DNA from: Lysobacterales bacterium
GTDB taxonomy: Bacteria; Pseudomonadota; Gammaproteobacteria; Xanthomonadales; SZUA-36
Length of the DNA: 36,521 bases
Direction of reading: 5' to 3'
Assembly (NCBI GenBank): GCA_013001885.1
Contig: JABDLD010000001.1
Span: forward strand, 1 to 36,521
A program made the translations under genes and the position numbers. The notes under the pieces are model-generated. The model did not search any database. It saw nothing but the letters and a program-made list of their open reading frames with translations, and was not told where the DNA came from. Below are positions 9,505 to 16,594 of the stretch, piece after piece. Numbering within the stretch: the first letter of the stretch is position 1; every line of letters begins with the position of its first letter.

Positions 9505-10319
9505 AGCGCGATCACTCCGTAGGCCAGGGCGAAAAACGGAGCGCCTGCAAGGAGGCTGTCGTAACGGTCAAGCACGCCGCCGTGTCCGGGAAAGATCGTT
9601 CCTGTGTCCTTCAGCCCAACGGTCCGTTTATGCATGCTGATGAACAGATCACCGCCGACGGAGCTAAGAGTGGTCAGAACCGACAGGGCCACCAGCGCAC
9701 CGGCCGGCACCTGGAGGCCTGCAATCCCATTTGACCACAGGAAAGCGGCGGCGATGGCCAGGAGAATGCCGCCGGCTACTCCTTCCCAGGTTTTCTTAGG
9801 GCTGATCACAGGGGCAAGCTTCCTTTTGCCCAGCAGTTTGCCGCTGAAATAAGCACCAACGTCCGAGGCCCAGATGATCAACAGCAACAGAAAAATGATG
9901 AAGGGTCCTCGCTCCTGGTCGTGCAGCCAGGAAAGGGCATACCAGCAAAACGTCGTTGCGCCCAGCGCAGACAGAAAACCGAACCGCCTAAAATTGATGC
10001 CCGGCTGAACGCCTTCCCGGTAGCTGGATAGCCGGCTGAACATCAGCATCCAGGTCAGGCAACCGGCTCCGAGAATGAGCAGCGGTTGTGTTTTGATACT
10101 CGGCCAGAAATAAATCATCAGGGCAATCAGCAGCACCTGCACGGTCAGCATGACCGCTCCGGCCGTCTTGGTGAGGTTAGAGAGCCTCCTGAACTCCCAG
10201 CTGCCAGTCAGCAGGACTACTGCAATGATGAGCCTGAACAGCCAGGACGGCGGCAGAAACACCGCGGCTATGGTGGAAGGAAAAATGACCAGGGCTGTCA
10301 GGATTCGGATTTTAAGCAA
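9501..10319 (-). CDS. cdsA: Phosphatidate cytidylyltransferase
   Basis: Integral membrane enzyme that makes CDP-diacylglycerol from CTP and phosphatidic acid, precursor of all phospholipids. The 272-residue protein is strongly hydrophobic with about eight membrane segments and carries the family signature near the C-terminus, KDTGTIFPGHGGVLDRYDS, including the HGG and DR.D residues. Translation appears to begin at a TTG (10319), because the residues just after it (LKIRILTALVIFP) match the family N-terminus and no ATG is close. GAGG lies ten bases before it. The gene follows uppS by 12 nt. Confidence 0.95.
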   Translation of the reverse strand: MLKIRILTALVIFPSTIAAVFLPPSWLFRLIIAVVLLTGSWEFRRLSNLTKTAGAVMLTVQVLLIALMIYFWPSIKTQPLLILGAGCLTWMLMFSRLSSYREGVQPGINFRRFGFLSALGATTFCWYALSWLHDQERGPFIIFLLLLIIWASDVGAYFSGKLLGKRKLAPVISPKKTWEGVAGGILLAIAAAFLWSNGIAGLQVPAGALVALSVLTTLSSVGGDLFISMHKRTVGLKDTGTIFPGHGGVLDRYDSLLAGAPFFALAYGVIAL

Positions 10320-10331
10320 CGGTCAGATACC

Positions 10332-11069
10332 TCACGCAGATTCGCGCCTTACTTGCTCGCCGGTCATGCCGTAGCGCCTCTCCCTGGACTGGTAGGCGGC
10401 GATGGCATCATCGAAAGCTTCCGGGCCGAAATCCGGCCACAGCACCGGCGTGAAATAAAACTCGGTGTAGGCTGACTGCCACAACAGGAAATTACTGATT
10501 CGCATTTCGCCGCCGGTCCGGATGAACAGGTCCGGGTCGGGCGAGCTTCCGAGCGTCGCCTGTCTACCGAAGTAGTCCTCGTCGATCTGGTCCAGGGTGA
10601 TTTCACCGCGGGCGTATGCCCTGGCCGTGTTGCGAGCGGCGTTTACGATATCCCACCGCCCGCCGTAATTGGCCGCCACGTTGAGTGTCATTCGCTGATT
10701 GCCGGCGGTAGTGTTCTCAGCCCGCCTGATCTTCTCCTGCATTTCGGGCGCAAAAGCAGTCAGGTCGCCGATAAAACGAATGCGTACGCCGTTTTCGTGC
10801 AGGTCCTTGGCCTCGCGGTCCAGTGCCCGCATGAACAGTTCCATCAGGCGGCTGACTTCCTGTTTGGGCCGGTTCCAGTTTTCGCTGGAAAACGCGAAAA
10901 CCGTCAACTCCCGGACACCTGAGTTTCCGGCGTGTTCCAGAACCTTGCGCAGGGCTTTCAACCCGGCTTTGTGGCCGAACGTGCGCGGCCGGTTTTTTTT
11001 CTGAGCCCAGCGGCCGTTGCCATCCATAACGATCGCAACGTGGGCCGGAATGTCCGCTATGCTCGTCAT
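10332..11069 (-). CDS. uppS: Undecaprenyl diphosphate synthase
   Basis: Cis-prenyltransferase that extends farnesyl diphosphate to C55 undecaprenyl diphosphate, the lipid carrier for peptidoglycan and O-antigen. With the ATG at 11069 the protein has 245 residues and shows VMDGNGRWA with catalytic D16, the FGHKAG segment, FAFSSENWNRP, and the C-terminal DLFIRTGGEMRISNFLLWQ, all family hallmarks. An in-frame TTG at 11078 would add three residues; neither start has an ideal Shine-Dalgarno. Confidence 0.96.
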   Translation of the reverse strand: MTSIADIPAHVAIVMDGNGRWAQKKNRPRTFGHKAGLKALRKVLEHAGNSGVRELTVFAFSSENWNRPKQEVSRLMELFMRALDREAKDLHENGVRIRFIGDLTAFAPEMQEKIRRAENTTAGNQRMTLNVAANYGGRWDIVNAARNTARAYARGEITLDQIDEDYFGRQATLGSSPDPDLFIRTGGEMRISNFLLWQSAYTEFYFTPVLWPDFGPEAFDDAIAAYQSRERRYGMTGEQVRRESA

Positions 11070-11124
11070 GCCTCGCAATGTCCCGGTGAGATGGGTGTCA
11101 GGATGGCCCGCAGGTCAATCCGGA

Positions 11125-11682
11125 TCAGATTTCAAGCAACTCTTTTTCTTTCTCTGCGACGATTTCATCGACCTTGCTCACAGCCAGGTCGGTGACGCTC
11201 TGGATGTCAGCCTCGGCTTTCCGATCGTCATCCTCAGAGATTTCCTTGTCTTTCAGCAGTTCCTTGATGTGGTGATTGGCATCGCGGCGAATATTCCTGA
11301 TCGCGATCTTGGCATTTTCACCTTCTTGATGAACGATTTTACCCAGGTCCTTGCGGCGTTCCTCAGTGAGCGGCGGCAGCGGGATACGTATCACTTGTCC
11401 CGCCGTGTTCGGGTTTAACCCGAGGTCGGAGGTCAGAATCGCCTTTTCTATGACTTTCACCATGCTTTTGTCCCATGGCGTGACGCTCAATGTGCGCGCA
11501 TCCTCAACCGCGACGCTTGCGGCCTGGCCAATCGGAACCTCATTGCCGTAGTAATCCACGTGCACGTGTTCAAGCAAGCTCGGGTGGGCTCGGCCAGTCC
11601 TGATTTTCGCCAGTTCATGGCGCAGCGATTCCAGGCTTTTGTTCATCCGGACTCGGGTATCTTGTTTGATTTGGGGGAGCAT
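11125..11682 (-). CDS. frr: Ribosome recycling factor
   Basis: Splits post-termination ribosomes together with EF-G so that they can start again. The 185-residue protein has the expected length and the two-domain pattern: long helices with [18 protein letters not shown] near residue 19, then the small domain [19 protein letters not shown] and [21 protein letters not shown] lies eight bases before the ATG. It lies 39 nt after pyrH, the standard pyrH-frr order. Confidence 0.97.
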   Translation of the reverse strand: MLPQIKQDTRVRMNKSLESLRHELAKIRTGRAHPSLLEHVHVDYYGNEVPIGQAASVAVEDARTLSVTPWDKSMVKVIEKAILTSDLGLNPNTAGQVIRIPLPPLTEERRKDLGKIVHQEGENAKIAIRNIRRDANHHIKELLKDKEISEDDDRKAEADIQSVTDLAVSKVDEIVAEKEKELLEI

Positions 11683-11721
11683 GGGATTCTCCTAACTGAG
11701 ATTGAAATATATTGGAAGATT

Positions 11722-12435
11722 TCAGGAAACCAGTGTGCCGATCGATTCACCCTGCATGATGCGGACCAGGTTGCCCTCGCCAAAAACGTTGAACACCCGA
11801 ATTGGCATGCGCTGGCCACGGCAGAGAACGATCGCATTCGCGTCCATGACGCCGAGTTTGCTCTCGATCACCTGGTCGTATCCCAGGCAGTCGTAGCGAA
11901 CGGCGTCCGGCTCCTTGACCGGATCGGCCGAGTAAACTCCGTCGACTTTCGTGGCCTTGAGAACGATGTCCGCCCCGATTTCTATTGCGCGCAGCGCCGC
12001 GGCGGTGTCGGTGGTGAAGAAGGGATTGCCGGTGCCACCGGCGCAAATGACGACACGGCCTTTTTCCAGGTGTCTTACCGCCCTGCGCCGGATGTAATCT
12101 TCGCACACGTCGTGAACCGAGACGGCGGACATCACGCGCGCGTCAATCTTGATGCTCTCAAGCGCGTCCTGCAGTGCCAGTGAGTTCATGACGGTGGCCA
12201 GCATGCCCATGTGATCACCGGTAATGCGGTCGATGCCGGACTCGGCGAGGCCGGCGCCGCGAAAAATGTTGCCGCCGCCAATGACGACGGCAACCTGGAT
12301 GCCTAGCTTGGTAACGTCGGAAATTTCGACCGCGATCCGGTGAATGATCTCCGGATCGATGCCATAATCTTCTTTGCCCAGCAGCGCTTCGCCGCTGAGT
12401 TTAAGGAGGATTCTCTGAAAGGCCTCTTCAGCCAC
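11722..12435 (-). CDS. pyrH: UMP kinase
   Basis: Phosphorylates UMP to UDP for pyrimidine nucleotide supply; bacterial enzymes are hexameric members of the amino acid kinase fold. The 237-residue protein has [11 protein letters not shown] near the N-terminus, [10 protein letters not shown] in the nucleotide-binding loop, [15 protein letters not shown], and [17 protein letters not shown]. The start is a GTG at 12435 that overlaps tsf by 8 nt, with AGG six bases before it inside tsf, so it is probably coupled to EF-Ts translation. Confidence 0.97.
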   Translation of the reverse strand: MAEEAFQRILLKLSGEALLGKEDYGIDPEIIHRIAVEISDVTKLGIQVAVVIGGGNIFRGAGLAESGIDRITGDHMGMLATVMNSLALQDALESIKIDARVMSAVSVHDVCEDYIRRRAVRHLEKGRVVICAGGTGNPFFTTDTAAALRAIEIGADIVLKATKVDGVYSADPVKEPDAVRYDCLGYDQVIESKLGVMDANAIVLCRGQRMPIRVFNVFGEGNLVRIMQGESIGTLVS

Positions 12436-13303
12436 CTGTTACCTGCTGCATTACTTCATCCGCGAAGTTTTCTTGCTTCTTTTCAATGCCCTCGCCAACC
12501 GCAAGCCGGTCAAAACCATTAACACTGGCAGAGTTCTGCGCGAGCAGTTTCTCTACCGTGACGTCTCCGTCCTTGACGAAAGGCTGTCCGAGCAGTGTGA
12601 TACCTGCCAGGTGTTTGCGCAAGCGTCCCTGGACCATTTTTTCAGCGATTTCCGGTGGCTTGCCGCTGCTTTCCGCCTGCGCGACCAGGATTTCCTTTTC
12701 ATGGGCGATGACGTCGGCAGGCACATCATCCGCTGAAACAAATTCCGGGTTCAGCGCGGCAACGTGCATTGCCAGGTCGTGAGCAAGCTCCCGGTCGCCG
12801 CCGGCGAGATCCACCAGCACACCGATCTTGCCGCCGTGCAGGTAGGCGCCGAGCACCCCGTCCGTCGTAGCGCGAACAAAGCGGCGGACCTGAACATTTT
12901 CACCGATCTTGCTGATCAGCGCCTGCCGTGCTTCTTCCACGGTGTCGCCGCCGATCCGGGTGCTCATCAAAGCATCCACGTCGGCCGGCGCCTCGTTGAG
13001 CGCGTTTGCAGCGACAGCCTCGGCAAAAGACGCGAAACCTGCGTCCTTGGCTACGAAGTCCGTTTCGCAATTCACTTCGACCATCACGGCTTGCTTGCCG
13101 TCTGCGGACACCGCCAGGGCAACTTTGCCCTCGGCCGCAACACGGCTGGCTTTCTTGTCAGCCTGGGCCAGGCCGGAGATACGCAGTGCTTCGACCGCCG
13201 CCTCCAGGTCGCCCCCGGTCTCCACCAGGGCTTTTTTGCATTCCATCATGCCCGCGCCGGTGCGTTCACGCAGTTCTTTAACCATTGCAGCTGTTACTGC
13301 CAT
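12428..13303 (-). CDS. tsf: Elongation factor Ts
   Basis: Guanine nucleotide exchange factor that recycles EF-Tu-GDP. The 291-residue protein begins with a UBA-like domain ([18 protein letters not shown], residues 9-26) and has the EF-Tu contact motif [11 protein letters not shown] around residues 77-87, followed by the two core subdomains and the C-terminal [18 protein letters not shown] lies eight bases before the ATG. It follows rpsB by 40 nt and shares its transcript, as in other bacteria. Confidence 0.98.
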   Translation of the reverse strand: MAVTAAMVKELRERTGAGMMECKKALVETGGDLEAAVEALRISGLAQADKKASRVAAEGKVALAVSADGKQAVMVEVNCETDFVAKDAGFASFAEAVAANALNEAPADVDALMSTRIGGDTVEEARQALISKIGENVQVRRFVRATTDGVLGAYLHGGKIGVLVDLAGGDRELAHDLAMHVAALNPEFVSADDVPADVIAHEKEILVAQAESSGKPPEIAEKMVQGRLRKHLAGITLLGQPFVKDGDVTVEKLLAQNSASVNGFDRLAVGEGIEKKQENFADEVMQQVTGG

Positions 13304-13343
13304 GAGATGTTCCTCTTTCCGTTTACTGGTTCAGTGTTGATGC

Positions 13344-14519
13344 TTACTCGGCATCATCTTTTTTGGCAGCAGCCTTTTTGGCTACTTTCTTTTTGGCTAC
13401 TTTCTTCTTGGCCGCCTTCTTCTTCGTTGCTTTCTTCTTGGTGGCTTTTGCCGCTACGGGCTTGGCTTCTTTAGCTTTCACCTCTTCGGGCTTGGCTTCC
13501 TCGGCTTTCACCTCTTCGGGCTTGGCTTCTTCAGCTTTCGCCTCTTCGGGCTTGGCTTCCTCAGCTTTCGCCTCTTCGGGCTTGGCTTCTTCAGCTTTCA
13601 CCTCTTCGGGCTTGGCTTCTTCAGCTACCGGCTCGGCTGCTGCGGCTTCGGCAGCCGCTTCGGCTGGCGGCGCTGCTGCGGGCGCCTTCCGCGCGACCAC
13701 CTTCTTGGTCACCTTTTTGGCCGTCTTTCTACCGGCGCCTTTTTTGGCATCTGACTTGTCCTTGCCGGCTTTGCGCTTGATGGGGTTGCCTTTTTCGTCC
13801 AGTTCCACGAACTCGTCATCGACTTCCACATGCGGTGCGGACGCGCGGCCTTCCAGAACAGCTTCAGCGGCCAGTTCGGTGTAGAGGCGAATCGAGCGGA
13901 TCGCATCGTCGTTACCCGGAATCACGTAGTCGATGTTCTCTGGTGAGCAGTTGGTGTCCACGATGGCAATGACGGGAATTCCCAGGATGCGGGCTTCCTT
14001 GACGGCGATGTCTTCATGGCTGACGTCCACCACGAAAAGGGCGTCGGGCAGGTGCTTCATGTCCTTGATGCCGCCCAGGCTGCGCTCCAGCTTGTCGCGC
14101 TCGCGCGTGAGTTGCAGGATTTCCTTCTTGACCAGGCGCTGCATCGAGCCGTCTTCATCCAGCCCTTCCAGCTGCTTCAGCCGCTTTACCGAGTCACGGA
14201 TGGTGCGGTAGTTGGTGAGCATGCCGCCCAGCCAGCGATGTGATACATAGGGCATGCCGCAACGCTGGGCTTCCTCTGCAATGGCGGCGCTGGCCGCACG
14301 CTTGGTGCCGACGAACATGATAGTGCCGCGCTTTGCCGCCAGCTTGCTGATGAAATTCATTGCGTCGTTCAGCAGGGGCAGAGATTTCTCGAGATTGATG
14401 ATATGAATCTTGCCGCGGGCTCCAAAAATATAAGGGGCCATCTTGGGATTCCAGTATCGGGTCTGGTGACCGAAGTGCACGCCGGCTTCAAGCATCTGGC
14501 GCATGGTGACGTTAGCCAT
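13344..14519 (-). CDS. rpsB: 30S ribosomal protein S2 with long C-terminal extension
   Basis: Small-subunit ribosomal protein needed for S1 binding and initiation. Residues 1 to about 230 are an ordinary S2 ([47 protein letters not shown]). Most S2 proteins end near residue 240; this one continues to 391. The extra part has a basic stretch (245-280), an Ala/Pro linker (278-298), five copies of a ten-residue [10 protein letters not shown]-type repeat (301-350), and a Lys/Ala tail (357-391) resembling histone-H1-like tails. The frame is open and codon use stays orderly, so this is coding and not a read-through artefact. AAGGAA precedes the ATG. Role of the tail is unknown. Confidence 0.96.
   Translation of the reverse strand: MANVTMRQMLEAGVHFGHQTRYWNPKMAPYIFGARGKIHIINLEKSLPLLNDAMNFISKLAAKRGTIMFVGTKRAASAAIAEEAQRCGMPYVSHRWLGGMLTNYRTIRDSVKRLKQLEGLDEDGSMQRLVKKEILQLTRERDKLERSLGGIKDMKHLPDALFVVDVSHEDIAVKEARILGIPVIAIVDTNCSPENIDYVIPGNDDAIRSIRLYTELAAEAVLEGRASAPHVEVDDEFVELDEKGNPIKRKAGKDKSDAKKGAGRKTAKKVTKKVVARKAPAAAPPAEAAAEAAAAEPVAEEAKPEEVKAEEAKPEEAKAEEAKPEEAKAEEAKPEEVKAEEAKPEEVKAKEAKPVAAKATKKKATKKKAAKKKVAKKKVAKKAAAKKDDAE
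13461..13626 (-). repeat. 30-bp tandem repeat inside rpsB
   Basis: Five full 30-bp units (13461-13490, 13491-13520, 13521-13550, 13551-13580, 13581-13610) and a 16-bp partial unit follow each other without spacers. Units differ at only a few positions, mostly synonymous or switching Ala and Val. They encode the ten-residue acidic/lysine repeat in the S2 tail. Such an array can gain or lose units by slippage in whole codon multiples, so its length probably varies between strains. Confidence 0.93.
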
Positions 14520-14805
14520 TATGTATTTCCTTCATATAAAGGAGCACCTGCAGCGGCCCAGTAGGGTCCTGGCTGCGGTATTCCGGGGTTAATCCTCCAC
14601 TCACCCGTTACAGAGACCCTCATGTCGTTCAAGGGCACCCCTCTGAACCGTTGCGGTGCGTGTGCGTATTTGGCGTGTAGTCCAGACCCCGCGGGGTTTT
14701 TGACACGCCTTGTATGTTTTCTGACCGAAAGCTGCCAAAAAAGCCGGTAAAAGGTACCAGAAACGGGGTGGGATGGCAATAATCAGCGTGCAGTACGGGC
14801 ATGGG
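14520..14805 (-). promoter_or_regulatory. Structured 5' leader of rpsB
   Basis: About 285 nt between the predicted rpsB start point and its ATG hold no convincing gene. A two-tier hairpin is visible: seven perfect outer pairs (14672-14678 with 14703-14709) enclose a short inner CCCCGCGGGG hairpin near 14687-14696. A GTGGAGGATTAACCCC segment on the minus strand lies near 14590. In gammaproteobacteria the rpsB leader (the t44 RNA class) binds S2 and represses rpsB-tsf translation; I infer the same role from position and structure. An 86-codon open frame on this strand is judged not coding. Confidence 0.5.
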
Positions 14806-14840
14806 ACATAATTTATGTAAAAACTGACAGTTTTTGTCAG
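14806..14840 (-). promoter_or_regulatory. Predicted rpsB promoter built on two palindromes
   Basis: On the minus strand a -35 CTGACA (14840-14835) and a -10 CATAAA (14817-14812) are separated by 17 bp. Each hexamer lies in an inverted repeat: CTGACA-gtttt-TGTCAG (14824-14840) covers the -35, and ACATAA-T-TTATGT (14806-14818) covers the -10. This would start the rpsB transcript near 14805. Confidence 0.5.
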
Positions 14841-14992
14841 AAATTCTTACCGTATTCCTGCCTTTGAGATTTGGAAGGATTCTTTAAGCTATTGATAAAT
14901 ATAAATAATTATTAAATAGTAAAAACTTGGTATGAAATATGCATTTAAACACTTGAAAGGGAATTTTCAAACAACCAAGGGAGTAGTACGAA
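14841..14992. other. AT-rich intergenic segment
   Basis: The stretch between the rpsB promoter and the secreted-protein gene is strikingly AT-rich compared with its GC-rich neighbours, above all 14880-14945. It should hold the promoter of the plus-strand gene; candidates such as TTGATA at 14892 and TATAAA at 14900 do not pair at good spacing, so I do not call one. In many gammaproteobacteria map is the divergent neighbour of rpsB; it is absent here. Confidence 0.5.
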
Positions 14993-15529
14993 ATGCGTAA
15001 AGTAATCTCACTGGGCCTGATGGCTCTCATATTTTCACTTTTTTCCACCCATGCTTCTGCAGGAAATGTAGAGGAATGCGAAAAACTGGCCAGTGGCGAG
15101 TTCACCAAGGGGCTCTATGGTCTGTGCATCGCGTACCACAATGCCGGTAACGAGAACGCAAGGAACCGAATCAGGGACAACTATGACAAGAAAGCCGGAC
15201 CGGGCGACCCGCCGCTGGTTGTCGACGCTGAATGTCCCTGCTGGGATGCAGGCCACCTCGCCGATGCATCTTTAAATGGAACGCCAAGTGCCTGCTTGCT
15301 GACATCGGAAGGCGATGTTTACGATCTGGCTTTCTACACTTCATCGCCAGCTTTTTATCAATTCTATGCCGATACCGCTGGTTGTTTTCGAGTTGACCCT
15401 AACGGCACCCAACTCGGTGCGGCTTTTGAGTCTCCGGATGCGACGGAACGAGAAGTGTGCATTGCCGGTATCGAGACTCTGATCGAAGACGACTTTGCCG
15501 GCATCAATTGCAATGGAGTGCCGCAGTAA
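14993..15529 (+). CDS. Small secreted cysteine-containing protein, unknown function
   Basis: I do not recognise a family. The 178-residue product begins with a clear Sec signal peptide (positively charged start, hydrophobic core, THASAG cleavage region at about residue 24). The mature part of about 155 residues is acidic and has eight cysteines: C29, C44, the ECPCW cluster near residue 81, then singles near 101, 131, 152 and 173, suggesting disulfides in the periplasm or outside the cell. AAGGGAG lies eight bases before the ATG, and a strong terminator follows at 15874, so it is very probably expressed. It is not part of any recognisable pathway in the window and its AT-rich upstream region is compatible with transfer. 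Confidence 0.82.
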   Translation: MRKVISLGLMALIFSLFSTHASAGNVEECEKLASGEFTKGLYGLCIAYHNAGNENARNRIRDNYDKKAGPGDPPLVVDAECPCWDAGHLADASLNGTPSACLLTSEGDVYDLAFYTSSPAFYQFYADTAGCFRVDPNGTQLGAAFESPDATEREVCIAGIETLIEDDFAGINCNGVPQ

Positions 15530-15582
15530 ACACAGCAAATCATCAACTGGCGGCACAAGGACTGGTGCCGTGACAAATTGAG

Positions 15583-15598
15583 GTAACAAGGAGGTTAC
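15583..15598 (+). promoter_or_regulatory. Shine-Dalgarno displayed in a hairpin loop
   Basis: GTAAC (15583-15587) and GTTAC (15594-15598) pair around the six-base loop AAGGAG, extended by one G-T pair outside. The AAGGAGG sequence is a full-strength ribosome-binding site, and the ATG at 15603 lies at a suitable distance. The hairpin would present the site in the loop. Confidence 0.5.
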
Positions 15599-15602
15599 TG
15601 AA

Positions 15603-15704
15603 ATGAACAACACCAACATCAATCGACTCACAGCATCAGCTGTAAACCTGATCGACAGAAAAAACCGCCGCTGCCCGACCATCCAGGGCGGCGGTACGGG
15701 ATGA
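15603..15704 (+). CDS. Possible 33-residue small protein
   Basis: An ATG preceded by AAGGAGG at ideal spacing opens 33 codons and ends at TGA 15702-15704. The product is polar and slightly basic: an Asn-rich start (MNNTNINRLTASAVNL), a DRKNRR basic patch, one cysteine, and a QGGGTG end. It follows the secreted-protein gene by 73 nt and would share its transcript. The last third of the ORF overlaps a GC-rich hairpin (15665-15694), so the region could instead be structured RNA with a chance ORF. No family recognised; no function proposed. Confidence 0.4.
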   Translation: MNNTNINRLTASAVNLIDRKNRRCPTIQGGGTG

Positions 15705-15840
15705 CCTGATTCGTTCAAGGAGCCAGCCCTCCCTGGCTGTTCCAGCAGGCACTTCGCAACTCGCCACCATTCAGCGAAGTGAACTTGGCTCCTAAAGGTT
15801 CGCCTCTCCACATTCCCTGTGCCGGCGGGCCTTTTGCGAG

Positions 15841-15870
15841 ACATCCCGAACTCCCTTCTTATCGGGATGT
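15841..15870 (+). other. Perfect 9-bp hairpin before the terminator
   Basis: ACATCCCGA (15841-15849) and TCGGGATGT (15862-15870) pair perfectly around a 12-base loop, and three T residues follow. It lies four bases before the main terminator stem and may be a second, weaker terminator. Confidence 0.6.
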
Positions 15871-15873
15871 TTT

Positions 15874-15913
15874 GAAGCCGGGACTGCTGCTAGTCCCGGC
15901 TTCGTTTTATTTT
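15874..15913 (+). terminator. Rho-independent terminator
   Basis: A perfect 12-bp stem, GAAGCCGGGACT (15874-15885) with AGTCCCGGCTTC (15892-15903), encloses the six-base loop GCTGCT and is followed by GTTTTATTTTG. The T-rich side is on the plus strand, so it ends the transcript of the secreted-protein gene. Confidence 0.9.
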
Positions 15914-15953
15914 GAGACCTTAACTTTGCCGTTTGGGTTTTTGATGGCACACC

Positions 15954-16018
15954 GCGAATGACGGCGCGCAGCACTTCTTTCGGCTTTGCCGAAAACCGCT
16001 CTGCGCGCCGTCGTTCGC
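15954..16018. repeat. Long imperfect inverted repeat with inner hairpin
   Basis: Eighteen-base arms (15954-15971 and 16001-16018) match at all but one position and share the core GACGGCGCGCAG. Inside them TTTCGGC and GCCGAAA (15978-15984, 15988-15994) form a second hairpin around TTT. The whole element is about 65 bp and lies 15 bp beyond the stop of the minus-strand MarR gene, so it could end that transcript, although no T-run follows on that strand. Its two-tier form resembles interspersed palindromic repeats; other copies are not visible in this window. Confidence 0.7.
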
Positions 16019-16033
16019 TTGCTTTGGAGAAGC

Positions 16034-16519
16034 TTAAGCTTTCAGGGACGTGGCTTTTTGCTGGAGTTTTTTGATGGCGCTGGAGAGGGCGGTTCGCTCG
16101 ACGGGATTCAGGGCGCTCAATAGCTTTTGCTCGTAGGCCCGCGCCAGGGGCACAACTTCTTCCAGCAGCTGTTTGCCTTTATCCGGGGTGATATGCAGCG
16201 CCAGGCGGCGCCGGTCGGTAGGGTCGGTGATGCGCTGCAGCAGATTCTTCTCCACCAGGGTCTTTACAGCCCGGCTGACGGCCACTTTGTCCATCGCGGT
16301 TCTCTGCGCTATTTCCTTGGCGGCCAGGCCCGGGAACCGTCCCAGCACGGCCAGGATCCGCCACTCGGTGACGCTGATGTCGTACTGCTGCCGGTAGCCC
16401 CGTGCGATGCCCTGGCTGACCGTGTTGGTCAGCAAAGACAGGCGGTAGGGCAGGAAAAGCTCCAGTTCGAAGACGGAGGGCTGAGGGGCTTTGCCGGGCT
16501 TCCGTTTGGGTTTATTCAT
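16034..16519 (-). CDS. MarR-family transcriptional regulator
   Basis: Winged-helix dimeric DNA-binding protein, most likely the repressor of the divergent homogentisate operon. The 161-residue product has the MarR pattern: an N-terminal dimer helix (LELFLPYRLSLLTNTVSQGIARGY), the helix-turn-helix around residues 68-105 (LAAKEIAQRTAMDKVAVSRAVKTL), the wing ITDPTDRRRLALHITPDKG, and a C-terminal dimer helix. I chose the ATG at 16519 because GCGGAA lies at proper distance; an upstream ATG at 16537 has no such site and would touch the operator. A palindrome at 16538-16557 is a good candidate binding site. Confidence 0.9.
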   Translation of the reverse strand: MNKPKRKPGKAPQPSVFELELFLPYRLSLLTNTVSQGIARGYRQQYDISVTEWRILAVLGRFPGLAAKEIAQRTAMDKVAVSRAVKTLVEKNLLQRITDPTDRRRLALHITPDKGKQLLEEVVPLARAYEQKLLSALNPVERTALSSAIKKLQQKATSLKA

Positions 16520-16531
16520 CGGGTGTTCCGC

Positions 16532-16560
16532 TTGCATTTAGTTTCAAATGTAACTAATAT
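16532..16560 (+). promoter_or_regulatory. hmgA promoter with MarR-type operator
   Basis: A plus-strand -35 TTGCAT (16532-16537) and -10 TAATAT (16555-16560) are 17 bp apart. The 20-bp imperfect palindrome TTAGTT-N8-AACTAA (16538-16557), with 8 of 10 pairs matching, fills the spacer and touches the -10. Binding there would block RNA polymerase, and also sits just upstream of the divergent marR start, which predicts repression of hmgA and autoregulation. Confidence 0.65.
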
Positions 16561-16594
16561 ACCGGCTTTCTGCAAGCTGAACCGGAAAAGCATC

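Larger units (their letters stand above)
15551..15780 (+). other. Series of short hairpins in the 3' region of the secreted-protein transcript
   Basis: Besides the Shine-Dalgarno hairpin, four inverted repeats follow one another: CGGCAC/GTGCCG (15551-15556 with 15565-15570), CCGCCG plus CCC with CGGCGG plus GGG (15665-15694), AGCCAG/CTGGCT (15721-15738) and ACTTCGC/GCGAAGT (15751-15757 with 15774-15780). Together with the two hairpins downstream they make a densely structured 350-nt stretch. It could be an RNA element or a leader for the 33-codon ORF. Confidence 0.45.

Noticed and set aside
13461-13626. Regular 30-bp repeats that might suggest a CRISPR array
   Set aside because: The units are contiguous with no unique spacers and lie in frame inside rpsB.
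13363-13884. Plus-strand 173-residue frame rich in Ala, Ser and Phe
   Set aside because: It is the mirror of the rpsB tail repeats on the opposite strand; low complexity and no ribosome-binding site.
14687-14705. CCCCGCGGGGTTTTT as a plus-strand terminator
   Set aside because: No plus-strand gene ends before it, and it fits as the inner part of the rpsB leader hairpin.
14519-14779. Minus-strand 86-codon frame before rpsB
   Set aside because: It lies within the rpsB leader, has no protein-like character and abuts the rpsB start; the leader structure explains the region better.
15341-15844. Minus-strand 167-codon frame
   Set aside because: It is antisense to the secreted-protein gene and crosses its hairpin region; no ribosome-binding site or recognisable domain.
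15779-15961. Plus-strand 60-codon frame
   Set aside because: It runs through the terminator hairpins, so it would not be transcribed to its end.
16127-16594. Upstream extension of the hmgA frame
   Set aside because: It is antisense to marR and unlike any dioxygenase; the ATG at 16595 fits the family N-terminus and has a ribosome-binding site.
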